DNA of 64,000 nucleotides, taken from positions 124,001 to 188,000 of the forward strand of contig NZ_JAPEMV010000010.1 of the NCBI RefSeq assembly GCF_026342355.1. Direction: 5' to 3'. This stretch comes from Streptomyces sp. NBC_00249 (GTDB lineage Bacteria; Actinomycetota; Actinomycetes; Streptomycetales; Streptomycetaceae). This document shows positions 47,556 to 56,804 of the stretch, in pieces. Within the stretch, counting starts at the first letter, position 1. Every line of letters starts with the position of its first letter. The notes under the pieces were generated by a model. It did no database searches. It saw nothing but the letters and a program-made list of their open reading frames with translations, and had not been told where the DNA came from. A program made the translations under genes and the position numbers.

Positions 47556-48304
47556 CCCATCAGACAGACGGCAAGGGCCGTCACCGGGAGCACGGCCGCG
47601 TACGCCCATTGGGCGCGGGTGGCCACCGCTTCGTCGATCACCGGCATGGATCCGGTGTAGCCGCGGCTGACCATGGCGAGGTAGACCCGCTCGCCGCGTT
47701 CGTAGGAGCGGATGAACAGGGCGCCGGCCGTCTTGGCGAGGACTCCCCAGTGCCGGATGCCGCGCGCCTCGAAGCCGCGGGAGCGGCGGGCGATGGACAT
47801 CCGGCGCAGCTCGCCGGTGATCACGTCGCCGTAGCGGATCATGAAGGAGGCGATCTGCACCAGCAGCGGCGGGAGCTTGAGCCGCTGGAGTCCGAGGAGC
47901 AGGGCGCGCAGTTCGGTGGTGGAGGCGAGGAGGACGGAGGCGGCCACGCCGAGGGTGCCCTTGGCGAGGACGTTCCAGGCGCCCCACAGGCCGGAGACGC
48001 TCAGGGACATGCCGAGGAACTCCACCCGCTCGCCCTCGGCGACGAAGGGCATGAGGACGGCGAAGGCCACGAACGGGATCTCGATCAGCAGCCGTCGCAG
48101 CAGGAACCCGGCCGGTATGCGGGCGGCGGCCGCGACGGCGGCGATCAGGAGGGCGTAGAGGCCGAAGGCCCACATCGCCTCGCGCGGGGTGGACACGACG
48201 ACCACGACGAAGGCGAGGGCCGCGGCGATCTTGCAGTGCGGCGGCAGCTCGTGGACCGGCGAGTGGCCGTGCCGGTAGAGCTTGTGCGCGTGGCCGGCTC
48301 CCAT
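47543..48304 (-). CDS. cbiQ: ECF transporter transmembrane protein
   Basis: The 253-residue membrane protein begins GAGHAHKLYRHGHSPVHELPPHCKI and has about five membrane spans. The coupling motif MSIARRSRGFEARGIRHWG contains the ARRSRG-type segment that contacts the ATPase. It lies 1 base after cbiM and overlaps cbiO. Confidence 0.93.
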
Positions 48305-48305
48305 G

Positions 48306-49364
48306 TCAGCGGGCCGAGGGGACGGCCGTGGAGGTGGCGGTCAGGTCCTGGGCGCGGCGGCGGCGCACGGTCCAGAAGATCCCGGTGCCGACGAGGACGG
48401 TGGCGCCGACGCCGATGACCCCGGCGAGGCCGCCGGAGAGGCGGGCGTCGGGGACGTCCTTGACGCTGTAGTCGGCGAGCGGGGAGCCGGCGGCGGCGTG
48501 CTCCTCGGCCTTGGCGTCGATGCCCTTGTCGGCGGCGACCTTCTCCAGGCCGTCGGGGCTGGCGGAGGCGTAGAAGGAGACGAACCCGGCCAGGACCAGG
48601 GCGGTGACCAGGCCGGTGATCCAGACGGGCTTGGTGGAGCGGGCGGCGGCGGAGGCGGGCGCGGCGGCGGCGGGGGCGTCGACGAGTTCGCCGCCGACGC
48701 GCAGCTTGAGCGGGGCGGTGAGTCCGCGTGCGCCGTGCACCAGGTCGGGGCGTACGGCGATCACGGCGCCGACGGTCGCGGCGGTGATGAGGGCCTCGCC
48801 GATGCCGATGAGGACGTGGACGCCGACCATGGCGGTGAGGACCTTGGCGACGGGTACGTCGGTGGTGCCGCCGACGGTGTAGATCGCGGTGAAGGCGGCC
48901 GCGGCGGCGGGCACGGAGAGCAGGGCTCCGGCGAAGGCGGCGGCGGTGACCGAGCGTCGGGTGGGCGGCAGCACCTTGAGGAGGCCGCGGAAGAGCGCGT
49001 AGGCGACGACGACGGTGACGACGCCCATGACGGTGACGTTGACGCCGAGGGCGGTCAGGCCGCCGTCGGCGAAGAGGATCCCCTGCATGAGCAGGACGAC
49101 GGAGACGCAGAGCACGCCCGTGTACGGACCGACGAGTATCGCGGCGAGGGCCCCTCCGAGGAGGTGTCCGCTGGTGCCGGCGGCGACGGGGAAGTTCAGC
49201 ATCTGCACGGCGAAGATGAAGGCGGCGACGAGCCCGGCCAGCGGGGCGGTGCGTTCGTCGAGCTCGCGGCGGGCGCCGCGCAGGCTGACGGCGACGGCAC
49301 CGGCGGCCACCACTGCCGCGGCCACCGAGACGGGTGCGTTGATGAATCCGTCGGGCACATGCAT
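48306..49364 (-). CDS. cbiM: CbiM substrate-binding membrane protein fused to a PDGLE (CbiN-like) domain
   Basis: The 352-residue protein has N-terminal MHVPDGF, where the Met1-His2 amino terminus builds the metal site, and FPVAAGTSGHLLGGALAAILVG with the second His. A C-terminal part follows with SPDGLEKVAADKG and one more helix, the PDGLE/CbiN-like component, here fused. It imports Co2+ or Ni2+. A Nur-box-like sequence upstream suggests nickel control. ATG at 49364 heads the three-gene operon. Confidence 0.93.
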   Translation of the reverse strand: MHVPDGFINAPVSVAAAVVAAGAVAVSLRGARRELDERTAPLAGLVAAFIFAVQMLNFPVAAGTSGHLLGGALAAILVGPYTGVLCVSVVLLMQGILFADGGLTALGVNVTVMGVVTVVVAYALFRGLLKVLPPTRRSVTAAAFAGALLSVPAAAAAFTAIYTVGGTTDVPVAKVLTAMVGVHVLIGIGEALITAATVGAVIAVRPDLVHGARGLTAPLKLRVGGELVDAPAAAAPASAAARSTKPVWITGLVTALVLAGFVSFYASASPDGLEKVAADKGIDAKAEEHAAAGSPLADYSVKDVPDARLSGGLAGVIGVGATVLVGTGIFWTVRRRRAQDLTATSTAVPSAR

Positions 49365-49416
49365 GGAGGGGCTCCGCTTCTCACACCGTCTTTAACCGTT
49401 CAAGGATAGTGCCCTG

Positions 49417-49433
49417 TTGCAAACGGTTGGCAA
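49417..49433. promoter_or_regulatory. Nur-box-like operator
   Basis: TTGCAA-N5-TGGCAA closely fits the Streptomyces Nur consensus TTGCAA-N5-TTGCAA. It is 53 bases upstream of cbiM and 100 bases before ssgE. An AACCGTT/AACGGTT dyad surrounds it. Confidence 0.6.
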
Positions 49434-49533
49434 GAGCGGGTCGGTCACAAAAGGGGGCTCGCACTTTCGTCGGAATGTGCGAGGCTGGACGAACAAACGG
49501 ACTCAAATGTTCCGATTTCGAGGAGTCGTTCCG

Positions 49534-49953
49534 ATGTCAGCGACCGCCGAGAATCCACCGGGGACCGCACACCCGGCCGCCGTCGAGATGCGGGTACGGG
49601 CCCGTGTCATCAGCGACGACCCGCTCTACCGGGCCATCCCGGTCGCCCTGCGGTTCACCCCCGCCGAGCCCCTGGCCGTACGGATCGTCTTCCCCGCCGA
49701 GCTGTCGCCGGAGGACACCGACAACGAGTGGGTGTTCCCCCGCGCCCTCCTGGAGGCGGGCCTGAGCGCCCCGACCGGGACCGGGGACGTACGCGTCTGG
49801 CCCTGCGGCCGCGTCCAGGCGGTCGTCGAGTTCCACTCCCCCGAGGGCGTCGCCGTCGTCCAATTCGACATCGCCGCACTGCGCCGCTTCCTGCGCCGTA
49901 CGAACGCCACGAGCCCAGCGAGCGCCGCGCCGGCGGCCGCCGCCACCCGTTAG
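49534..49953 (+). CDS. ssgE: SsgA-like sporulation/cell-division regulator
   Basis: The 139-residue protein has VEMRVRARVISDDPLYRAIPVALRF, NEWVFPRALLEAGL and GDVRVWPCGRVQAVVEFHSPEGVAVVQFD, the fold and motifs of SALPs. These proteins are restricted to morphologically complex actinomycetes and guide septum placement and spore wall maturation. ATG at 49534 follows GAGGAG. The symbol ssgE rests on remembered gene order near pmt and PBP in S. coelicolor, not on alignment. The C-terminal Ala-rich tail is short and dispensable-looking. Confidence 0.85.
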   Translation: MSATAENPPGTAHPAAVEMRVRARVISDDPLYRAIPVALRFTPAEPLAVRIVFPAELSPEDTDNEWVFPRALLEAGLSAPTGTGDVRVWPCGRVQAVVEFHSPEGVAVVQFDIAALRRFLRRTNATSPASAAPAAAATR

Positions 49954-49963
49954 GCGCAACGGA

Positions 49964-49999
49964 CCCGGCCCCGCACCCGTGATCGGGTGCGGGGCCGGG
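49964..49999. terminator. bidirectional terminator
   Basis: CCCGGCCCCGCACCCG and CGGGTGCGGGGCCGGG form a perfect 16-bp stem with a 4-base loop, between convergent ssgE and the MMPL gene. Confidence 0.92.
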
Positions 50000-50025
50000 C
50001 TTCGTCGTGCGCGGGAGCGCGGAGG

Positions 50026-52224
50026 TCAGGCGTTGACCAGCTCGCGGTCCTTGTCCGGGCCCTCCGGGGCGCCGGACTCGCCGAGGTGCTTGCGCAGGCT
50101 CTCGCCCTCCACGTCCACGTTGGGCAGGATCTTGTCCAGCCACTTCGGCAGCCACCAGGCCTTGTGGCCGAGCAGGGCCAGTACCGCCGGGACGATGGCC
50201 ATGCGGACCACGAAGGCGTCGAAGAGGACGGCGACGGCCAGGCCGAAGCCGATCATCTTGACCATCGAGTCGCTGGCGCCCATGAAGCCGGAGAAGACGG
50301 CGATCATGATGACGGCCGCGGCCACGACCACCCGGGCGCTGTACTGGAAGCCGGTCACGACGGCCTGGCCCGGGCGCTCGCCGTGGACGTACGCCTCCCG
50401 CATGCGGGTGACCAGGAAGACCTCGTAGTCCATGGCCAGGCCGAAGACCACGCCCACCATGAAGATCGGCATCATCGACATGATCGGACCGGTCTGCTCC
50501 ACCCCGAAGAGCGAGCCGAGCCAGCCCCACTGGAAGACCGCGACGACGGCGCCGAGGGCGGCGACGACCGACAGCAGGAAGCCGAGGGCCGCCTTGAGCG
50601 GGACCAGGACCGAGCGGAAGACCAGCATCAGCAGCAGGAAGGCGAGGCCGACCACGAGCGCCAGGTAGGGCAGCAGCGCGTCGTTCATCTTCTGCGAGAA
50701 GTCGATGTTCATGGCGGTCTGGCCGCTGACGAACACGTCCTTGCCGTTGCCCTCGCGGATCGAGTGGACCAGGTCCTCGGTCTCCGCGGAGGACGGGCGG
50801 TCCTTCGGGATGACGCTGATGATCGCGGCGTCCTTGGCCTCGTTCTGCATCGGCGGCATGACCGCCGCCACCCCTTCGAGACCCTTGATCCGGTCGGCGG
50901 TCTTGTCGGCGAGGGCCTTGTCCCCGTCGACGACGACCATCAGCGGGCCGTTGAAGCCGGGGCCGAAGCCCTCGGACAGCAGGTCGTACGCCTTGCGCTG
51001 GCTGGTGGAGGTCGGCTTGGCGCCGTCGTCCGGCAGGCCCATCTCCAGCTTGCTCGCCGGGATCGCGATGACGCCGAGGCCGATCACACCGGCCAGCAGC
51101 ACCATGACGGGGCGGCGGAGCACGAAGCGGGCCCAGCGGGTGCCGCCGTTGGCCTTGGGCTCGGCCCCGGCCGGCTTGCCCTTGCCGAAGAGCTTGCTCT
51201 TCTGGCCGGCGGGCAGCACCTTCTTGCCCGCGAAGCCCAGGATGGCCGGGACCAGGGTCAGGGCGACGAGCACCGCGATGACCACCGTTCCGGCGGCCGC
51301 GACACCCATCTTGGTCAGCATCGGGATGTTGACGACGGCCAGGCCCACCAGGGCGATGACCACGGTCAGACCGGCGAAGACCACGGCGGAACCAGCGGTT
51401 CCGGCGGCCCGGCCGGCGGCCTCGTCGCGCTCACGGCCCTCGGCGAGCTCCACGCGGTAGCGGGAGACGATGAAGAGCGCGTAGTCGATGCCGACCGCGA
51501 GGCCGATCATCATCGCGAGCGTGGAGGTGGTGTTGCCGAGGTCCAGCACGTTGGCGAGCGCGGTGATCGAGGAGACGCCGATGCCCACGCCGATGATCGC
51601 GGTCAGCAGCGGCAGCCCGGCCGCGATGAGCGAACCGAAGGTGATGATGAGGACGATCGCGGCGATCAGGATGCCGATGACCTCGCCGGAGCCCGTCTCG
51701 GGGGCCTCCATCAGCGCGTCTCCGCCGATCTCCACCTGGAGTCCGGCCTTCTGCGCGTCCTGGCCCGACTCCTTGAGCGCGTCGCGGGCCTCGTCCTTCA
51801 GCTCCATCCCGCTGACCTTGTACTTCACGCTGACGAAGGTGGTGGAGCCGTCCTGGCTCACCGCCTGCGTCTGGTACGGGTCTTCGACGGAGGCGACCTG
51901 GGCGGCGCCGGGGCCGTTCTTCAGGTCCGAGATGATCTTCTCGACCTCGGCCTTGGGCGCCGGGTCGGTGACCTTGGCGCCCGCCGGGGCCTTGACCACG
52001 ATGCGGGCGGTCGCGCCGTCGGCGGACATGCCGGGGAACTTCTTGTCCAGCAGGTCGAAGGCCTTCTGGGCCTCCGTGCCGGGTATCGAGAACGAGCCGG
52101 AGGTGGGCGCGGAGGCCGTCGCGGCGCCGAAGCCCGCGGCGAACAGCAGCGCCACCCAGAGCAGGGCGACGAGACCGCGGCGCCGGAAGGCACCGCGGCC
52201 GAGCCGGTAGAGGAAGGTGGCCAC
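50026..52224 (-). CDS. MMPL family RND-type exporter
   Basis: The 732-residue membrane protein has two related halves, each with a large external loop and clustered helices. MMPL motifs are AVGIDYALFIVSRYRVELAEG, GLAMDYEVFLVTRMREAYVHG and VVRMAIVPAVLALLGHKAWWLP. It likely exports lipids or hydrophobic drugs by proton motive force. GTG at 52224. A TetR regulator lies just upstream on the same strand, so it is probably drug- or lipid-inducible. No linked biosynthetic genes are present. Confidence 0.92.
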   Translation of the reverse strand: MATFLYRLGRGAFRRRGLVALLWVALLFAAGFGAATASAPTSGSFSIPGTEAQKAFDLLDKKFPGMSADGATARIVVKAPAGAKVTDPAPKAEVEKIISDLKNGPGAAQVASVEDPYQTQAVSQDGSTTFVSVKYKVSGMELKDEARDALKESGQDAQKAGLQVEIGGDALMEAPETGSGEVIGILIAAIVLIITFGSLIAAGLPLLTAIIGVGIGVSSITALANVLDLGNTTSTLAMMIGLAVGIDYALFIVSRYRVELAEGRERDEAAGRAAGTAGSAVVFAGLTVVIALVGLAVVNIPMLTKMGVAAAGTVVIAVLVALTLVPAILGFAGKKVLPAGQKSKLFGKGKPAGAEPKANGGTRWARFVLRRPVMVLLAGVIGLGVIAIPASKLEMGLPDDGAKPTSTSQRKAYDLLSEGFGPGFNGPLMVVVDGDKALADKTADRIKGLEGVAAVMPPMQNEAKDAAIISVIPKDRPSSAETEDLVHSIREGNGKDVFVSGQTAMNIDFSQKMNDALLPYLALVVGLAFLLLMLVFRSVLVPLKAALGFLLSVVAALGAVVAVFQWGWLGSLFGVEQTGPIMSMMPIFMVGVVFGLAMDYEVFLVTRMREAYVHGERPGQAVVTGFQYSARVVVAAAVIMIAVFSGFMGASDSMVKMIGFGLAVAVLFDAFVVRMAIVPAVLALLGHKAWWLPKWLDKILPNVDVEGESLRKHLGESGAPEGPDKDRELVNA

Positions 52225-52352
52225 GTCGTGGTTCTCCCGTTTCAGGTCGTGGGATGGATCCGGGACGGATCAGGGCGTGAAAGGCCGGCCCGACGACGAG
52301 AGCGGCGTGTCAGGAGCAGCTGGCAGGTCCGGTGGGGAACCGGTCCGGGGAG

Positions 52353-52943
52353 TCAGAGGCCGAGGGCGGGGAAGACCACGGCGTCGATGAACTGACCGAG
52401 GAAGTCCCGGTCGACGGACCGGTCCTCGATCAGCGGAAGAGCGATGAAGGCACCGATGAGCATGTGCGGTACGAATCCCAGCGCCGGACAGTCCGGACTG
52501 ATCTCGCCCCGCTCCACCGCGCGCTGGAGCATGACCTGGAGACCGTTGATCTCCGGGTCCACCAGCAGGTCGCGCAGCGCCCTGTGGAGTTCCGGGCTCT
52601 CGTGGACGGCATGGGCCAGACCCCGCATCAGCGCGGTGTCCTTGGCCATCTGCGCGTCGTCGGAGCACTCGACCATGCGCGAGAAGTCCCCGCGCAGGCT
52701 GCCCGTGTCGATCTCCCGGAGGGAGACCGGCTGGGTACATCGCAGTGCTCGGGCGACCAGCTCCGGCTTGCTCCCCCACTGGCGGTAGAGGGTGGCCTTG
52801 CTGGACTTCGTACGGGCGGCGACGGCGTCCATGGTCAGCGCCTCGTAGCCGACCTCGCGCAGGAGGTCGAGGACCGCCCCGTGGAGTTCGGCCTCGCGCT
52901 CGGGGGTGATCCGGCTGCGCCGGGCCGACAGCGCCTCGGTCAT
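52353..52943 (-). CDS. TetR family regulator of the MMPL exporter
   Basis: The 196-residue protein has an N-terminal HTH, LREVGYEALTMDAVAARTKSSKATLYRQWGSKPELV, and the C-terminal domain typical of TetR_C_11-like repressors. ATG at 52943 is preferred, with GGGGAGG spaced correctly; the GTG at 52952 sits too close. Two palindromic sites lie just upstream, so autoregulation is likely. It precedes the MMPL gene by 128 bases in the same orientation. Confidence 0.9.
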   Translation of the reverse strand: MTEALSARRSRITPEREAELHGAVLDLLREVGYEALTMDAVAARTKSSKATLYRQWGSKPELVARALRCTQPVSLREIDTGSLRGDFSRMVECSDDAQMAKDTALMRGLAHAVHESPELHRALRDLLVDPEINGLQVMLQRAVERGEISPDCPALGFVPHMLIGAFIALPLIEDRSVDRDFLGQFIDAVVFPALGL

Positions 52944-52980
52944 CCGCCGCACCTCCCCTTCGCATCGATCGGACCGTCCG

Positions 52981-53048
52981 AACGAAAACCGTTCCGTACT
53001 CCACAGACGATACCCGGCCGCCTAACGAAACGAAACCGTTCCGTTTCG
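52981..53048. promoter_or_regulatory. paired TetR operators
   Basis: AACGAAAACCGTTCCGT at 52981-52997 and the larger dyad CGAAACGAAACCGTTCCGTTTCG at 53026-53048 share the core ACGAAACCGTTCCGT. Both precede the tetR start, and both lie upstream of the tricorn gene on the other strand. Confidence 0.65.
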
Positions 53049-53184
53049 CTAGGGGAGTGGCATGCGTCACGCCCCCGGAGACCCCCTGGAAACCCCCCGG
53101 CCCGCACGGGGCCACCCGGGGCTCACCTGTACGAGTTCGGCTGTACGAGTTGCCGGGCCCCCCTGGCACGGAAAGCATTGGGGG

Positions 53185-56100
53185 GTGAGTCACGACGTCG
53201 CGTACCTCCGCTTCCCGCACCTGCACGACGACCTGCTGTGTTTCGCCACCGAGGACGATCTCTGGGTCGCCCCGCTGGTCCCCGAGGGCCAGATCCCGGG
53301 CCGGGCCTGGCGGATCACCGTCGACCGGACCCGCGTCGGCCACCCGCGCTTCTCCCCCGACGGACGGCACATCGCCTTCACCACCTGGCGCAGCCTCGAC
53401 CCCGAGATCCACCTCGCCCCCGTCGACGGCGGCCCCGCCCGCCGGCTGACCTACTGGGGCGCCACCGACACCCGCGTCTGCGGCTGGACCCCGCCCGACG
53501 AGGAGGGCCGCAGCGACATCCTGGCCGTCTCCTCGCACGACCAGCCCTTCTCCTACTTCGCCTGGGCCTACAGCCTGCCCACCGACGGCAGCCCCGGCGG
53601 CAGACTGCCCTGGGGCCCCGTCTCCGACATCGCCGTCCACGACGAACCCACCGGCGAACGCCGCACCCTGCTGCTCACCGGCAAGCCCCCGCACGAGCCC
53701 GCCGCCTGGAAGCGCTACCGGGGCGGCGCCACCGGCCGGCTGTGGCTGCACGGCGAACGGCTGCTGGAACACATCGACGGACACCTCGACGCCCCGATGT
53801 TCGTGGGCGGCCGGATCGCCTTCCTCTCCGACCACGAGGGCATCGGCAACCTCTACTCCTGCCTGCCCGACGGCACCGGCCTGCGCCGGCACACCGACCA
53901 CGAGGAGTTCTACGCCCGGCACGCCTCCAGCGACGGCTCCCGCGTCGTCTACCAGTGCGCGGGCGACATCTGGCTGGTGGACTCCCTCGCCCCCGACGCC
54001 GTCCCCCGCAAGCTCCCGGTCCGCCTCGGCGGCCCGCGCGCGGGGCGGCGTACCTACCAGGTGCCGGCCGCCAGCCACGTCGACTCCCTCTCCGTCGACG
54101 CCACCGGCCGGGCCAGCGCGGTCGTCGTACGCGGCAGCCTGTACTGGCTCACCCACCGCGACGGCCCGGCCCGCACCATCGCCGACACCCCGGGCGTACG
54201 GGTCCGGCTGCCCGAGATGCTCGGCAGCGGCGGGCAGGTCGCCTACGTCACCGACGCCGAGGGCGAGGACGCGATCGAGATCGCCTACCTCCCCCGCGCC
54301 TCCGGCGACCGGGAGCCGCGCCGGCTGGCCTCCGGCGAGCTGGGCCGCGTACTGGAACTGCTGTCCGACCCGGACGGGGAACGCCTCGCCGTCGCCTCCG
54401 ACGACGGACGGCTGCTGCTCCTCGACGCGACGGAGGAGTCCAACGGCGAGGTCACCGAGCTGATCCGGTCCATCAACGGGCCCGTCACCGACCTCGCCTT
54501 CTCCCCCGACGGCTGCTGGCTGACCTGGTCCCACCCGGGGGTCGGGCGCTCCCTGCGGCAGATCAAGATGGCCCGGATCTCCGGCCCCGGCGCCCGCACC
54601 ATCGTCGACGTCACCAACGGCCGCTTCGACGACGAGAGCCCCGTCTTCACCCGCGACGGCCGCTACCTCGCCTTCCTGTCCTGGCGCGGCTTCGACCCCG
54701 TCTACGACGTCCACACCGGCGACCTGTCCTTCCCGCTGGGCTGCCGCCCCTACCTGGTGCCGCTCTCCTCGGCCACCCCCTCCCCCTTCGCCTTCACCCC
54801 CGACGGCCGGCCGGCGGCGGGCGGGCTCGACCCCGTCGAGGGCGAGTCCGGCGAGGGCGAGGGCGCGGTGACCGTGGAGGTCGAGGGCCTGGAGAGCCGG
54901 GTCACGCCCTTCCCGGTGACGGCGTCGAAGTACTCGGCCCTGCACCCCGTCAGCGGCGGCGGACTGGTGTGGCTGCGCTGGCCCATCTCCGGCGCGCTGG
55001 GCGAGACCTTCGCCAACCCGACCGACACCAGCGGCAAGCCGACGCTGGAACACTTCGACATCACCAAGGCCCGCAAGACCGAGCTGGCCTCCGGACTGGA
55101 CTGGTTCGCCCCCAGCGGCGACGGCACCCGCCTCGTCCTCAACGACGACGGGGACCTGCGCGCGGTCCCCGCGACCGAGTCCGGCGACGGGGACTCCACC
55201 GTCTACCTCGACCTGCGGCGCATCCTGCACGAGGTGGACCCCGCCGCCGAATGGCGCCAGGCCTACGAGGAGGCCGGACGGATCATCCGCGCCTACTTCT
55301 GGGAGCCGAAGATGTGCGGGATCGACTGGGACGGGGTGCTGCGCCAGTACCGCTCCCTCGTCGAACGGGTCGCCTCCCCCGACGAGTTCGCCGACCTGCT
55401 GCGCGAGGTCCTCGGCGAACTCGGCACCTCCCACGCCTACGTCTCCCCCGCCCGCCGCAACGAGGGCCCGCCCCACTACCAGCGGGCCATCGGCCTGCTC
55501 GGCGCCAACCTGGTGCCCCGGGACGGCGGATGGGTGCTCAAGCGGATCCTGCCCGGCGAGTCCTCCGACTCCAAGGCCCGCTCCCCGCTCGCCGGCACCG
55601 GCATCCGTGAGGGCGCCGTCCTCACCCACGTCGACGGCCGGCCCGTGGACCCGGTGGCCGGCCCCTACCCGCTGCTGTCGGCGGCCGGCGGCACCACCGT
55701 CGAGCTGACCTTCCAGCCCGCCGAGGGCGAGGGCCGCTCCCGCCGCGTCGCGGTCGTCCCGCTGATCGACGAACGGCCGCTGCGCTACCAGGACTGGGTG
55801 TCCAAGCGGCGCGCGGTGGTCCGCGAGCTCAGCGGCGGCCGCTGCGGCTACCTGCACATCCCCGACATGGGCGGCTCCGGCTGGGCGCAGTTCAACCGGG
55901 ACCTGCGCCTGGAGGTGTCCCGGCCCGCCCTGATCGTGGACGTGCGCGGCAACGCGGGCGGGCACATCAGCGAGCTCGTGGTGGAGAAGCTCACCCGCTC
56001 GATCCTCGGCTGGGACCTGACGCGCAACGCCCAGCCCGTCTCCTACGCCTCCAACGCGCCCCGCGGCCCGATCGTGGCACTGGCCGACGAGGCGACCTCC

Positions 56101-56466
56101 TCCGACGGGGACATGATCACCGCCGCGTTCAAGCTGCTCGGGCTCGGCCCGGTGGTCGGACAGCGCACCTGGGGCGGGGTGGTCGGGATGACCGGCCGGC
56201 ACACCCTGGGCGACGGCACGGTGATCACGGTGCCGATGAACGCGGCGTGGTTCCCCGAGTACGGCTGGTCGGTGGAGAACCACGGCGTGGAGCCGGACCT
56301 GGCGATCCTGCGCACCCCGCTCGACTGGGCGGAGGGGCGGCACGCGCAGCTGGACGACGCCGTGCACCTGGCGCTGGAGCTGCTGGAGCAGGACCCGCCG
56401 GCGGTCCCGCCCGGCTACACGGACGTACCGGACCGGCGCCGCCCGAAGCTGCCGCCGAGGCCGTAG
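53185..56466 (+). CDS. tricorn protease homologue (S41 family)
   Basis: The roughly 1093-residue cytosolic protease has an N-terminal beta-propeller region (HPRFSPDGRHIAFTTWRS, FVGGRIAFLSDHEGIGNLYS, SPVFTRDGRYLAFLSWRG). A PDZ domain follows near residue 800 (GAVLTHVDGRPVDP). The C-terminal tail-specific-protease domain has GTSHAYVSP (His), VDVRGNAGGHIS and EATSSDGDM (nucleophilic Ser). VENHGVEPD supplies the usual Glu. Tricorn degrades peptides released by the proteasome. GTG at 53185 is chosen, since residues upstream look non-coding. Confidence 0.93.
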   Translation: MSHDVAYLRFPHLHDDLLCFATEDDLWVAPLVPEGQIPGRAWRITVDRTRVGHPRFSPDGRHIAFTTWRSLDPEIHLAPVDGGPARRLTYWGATDTRVCGWTPPDEEGRSDILAVSSHDQPFSYFAWAYSLPTDGSPGGRLPWGPVSDIAVHDEPTGERRTLLLTGKPPHEPAAWKRYRGGATGRLWLHGERLLEHIDGHLDAPMFVGGRIAFLSDHEGIGNLYSCLPDGTGLRRHTDHEEFYARHASSDGSRVVYQCAGDIWLVDSLAPDAVPRKLPVRLGGPRAGRRTYQVPAASHVDSLSVDATGRASAVVVRGSLYWLTHRDGPARTIADTPGVRVRLPEMLGSGGQVAYVTDAEGEDAIEIAYLPRASGDREPRRLASGELGRVLELLSDPDGERLAVASDDGRLLLLDATEESNGEVTELIRSINGPVTDLAFSPDGCWLTWSHPGVGRSLRQIKMARISGPGARTIVDVTNGRFDDESPVFTRDGRYLAFLSWRGFDPVYDVHTGDLSFPLGCRPYLVPLSSATPSPFAFTPDGRPAAGGLDPVEGESGEGEGAVTVEVEGLESRVTPFPVTASKYSALHPVSGGGLVWLRWPISGALGETFANPTDTSGKPTLEHFDITKARKTELASGLDWFAPSGDGTRLVLNDDGDLRAVPATESGDGDSTVYLDLRRILHEVDPAAEWRQAYEEAGRIIRAYFWEPKMCGIDWDGVLRQYRSLVERVASPDEFADLLREVLGELGTSHAYVSPARRNEGPPHYQRAIGLLGANLVPRDGGWVLKRILPGESSDSKARSPLAGTGIREGAVLTHVDGRPVDPVAGPYPLLSAAGGTTVELTFQPAEGEGRSRRVAVVPLIDERPLRYQDWVSKRRAVVRELSGGRCGYLHIPDMGGSGWAQFNRDLRLEVSRPALIVDVRGNAGGHISELVVEKLTRSILGWDLTRNAQPVSYASNAPRGPIVALADEATSSDGDMITAAFKLLGLGPVVGQRTWGGVVGMTGRHTLGDGTVITVPMNAAWFPEYGWSVENHGVEPDLAILRTPLDWAEGRHAQLDDAVHLALELLEQDPPAVPPGYTDVPDRRRPKLPPRP

Positions 56467-56479
56467 CGCGGGTACGCGG

Positions 56480-56517
56480 AAGGGCCCGGCCCCCAGGACG
56501 GCGGGGACCGGGCCCTT
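56480..56517. terminator. terminator after the tricorn gene
   Basis: AAGGGCCCGGCCCC pairs with GGGGACCGGGCCCTT (one bulge), 14 bases past the stop. It is bidirectional with the small minus-strand gene. Confidence 0.85.
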
Positions 56518-56546
56518 CGGCCGTTCAACGGTTCACAAGGCAGACA

Positions 56547-56723
56547 TCACTTGTCGAAATTGTCGTCGAAGACCTCACTGGCCTTCTGCGGCTGCGACTG
56601 CGGCTGCGACTGCGCCTCCCGCTCGACCTGCGAGGAGCGCTCCGAGGCCTCGGCCCGGGCCGATTCCCTGGCCTTCTCCGCCAGCTGCTTCGCCTTGTCC
56701 TGGAACTGATCCTTGAGACCCAT
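56547..56723 (-). CDS. small conserved-looking amphipathic protein, 58 residues
   Basis: A short gene starts with ATG at 56723 and has AGGAGG 8 bases before it. The product begins MGLKDQFQDKAKQLAEKARE, continues as a charged amphipathic helix (SARAEASERSSQVEREAQ) and then has a SQPQSQPQ linker and an acidic end (EVFDDNFDK). The strong ribosome site, codon pattern and position between terminators support a real gene. Its composition resembles CsbD-like stress proteins, but I cannot assign a family. Confidence 0.7.
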   Translation of the reverse strand: MGLKDQFQDKAKQLAEKARESARAEASERSSQVEREAQSQPQSQPQKASEVFDDNFDK

Positions 56724-56804
56724 GCTGTTCCTCCTGAAAGGGTGTCGGGCGTGGCCCGCTCAGCCTGGCACGCAAGGACATTCCACGCATTTCGGAGAGA
56801 CGGC

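Noticed and set aside
52270..56367. 1365-codon minus-strand frame opposite the tricorn gene
   Set aside because: Compositional shadow; the tricorn protease and TetR motifs show the real coding strands.
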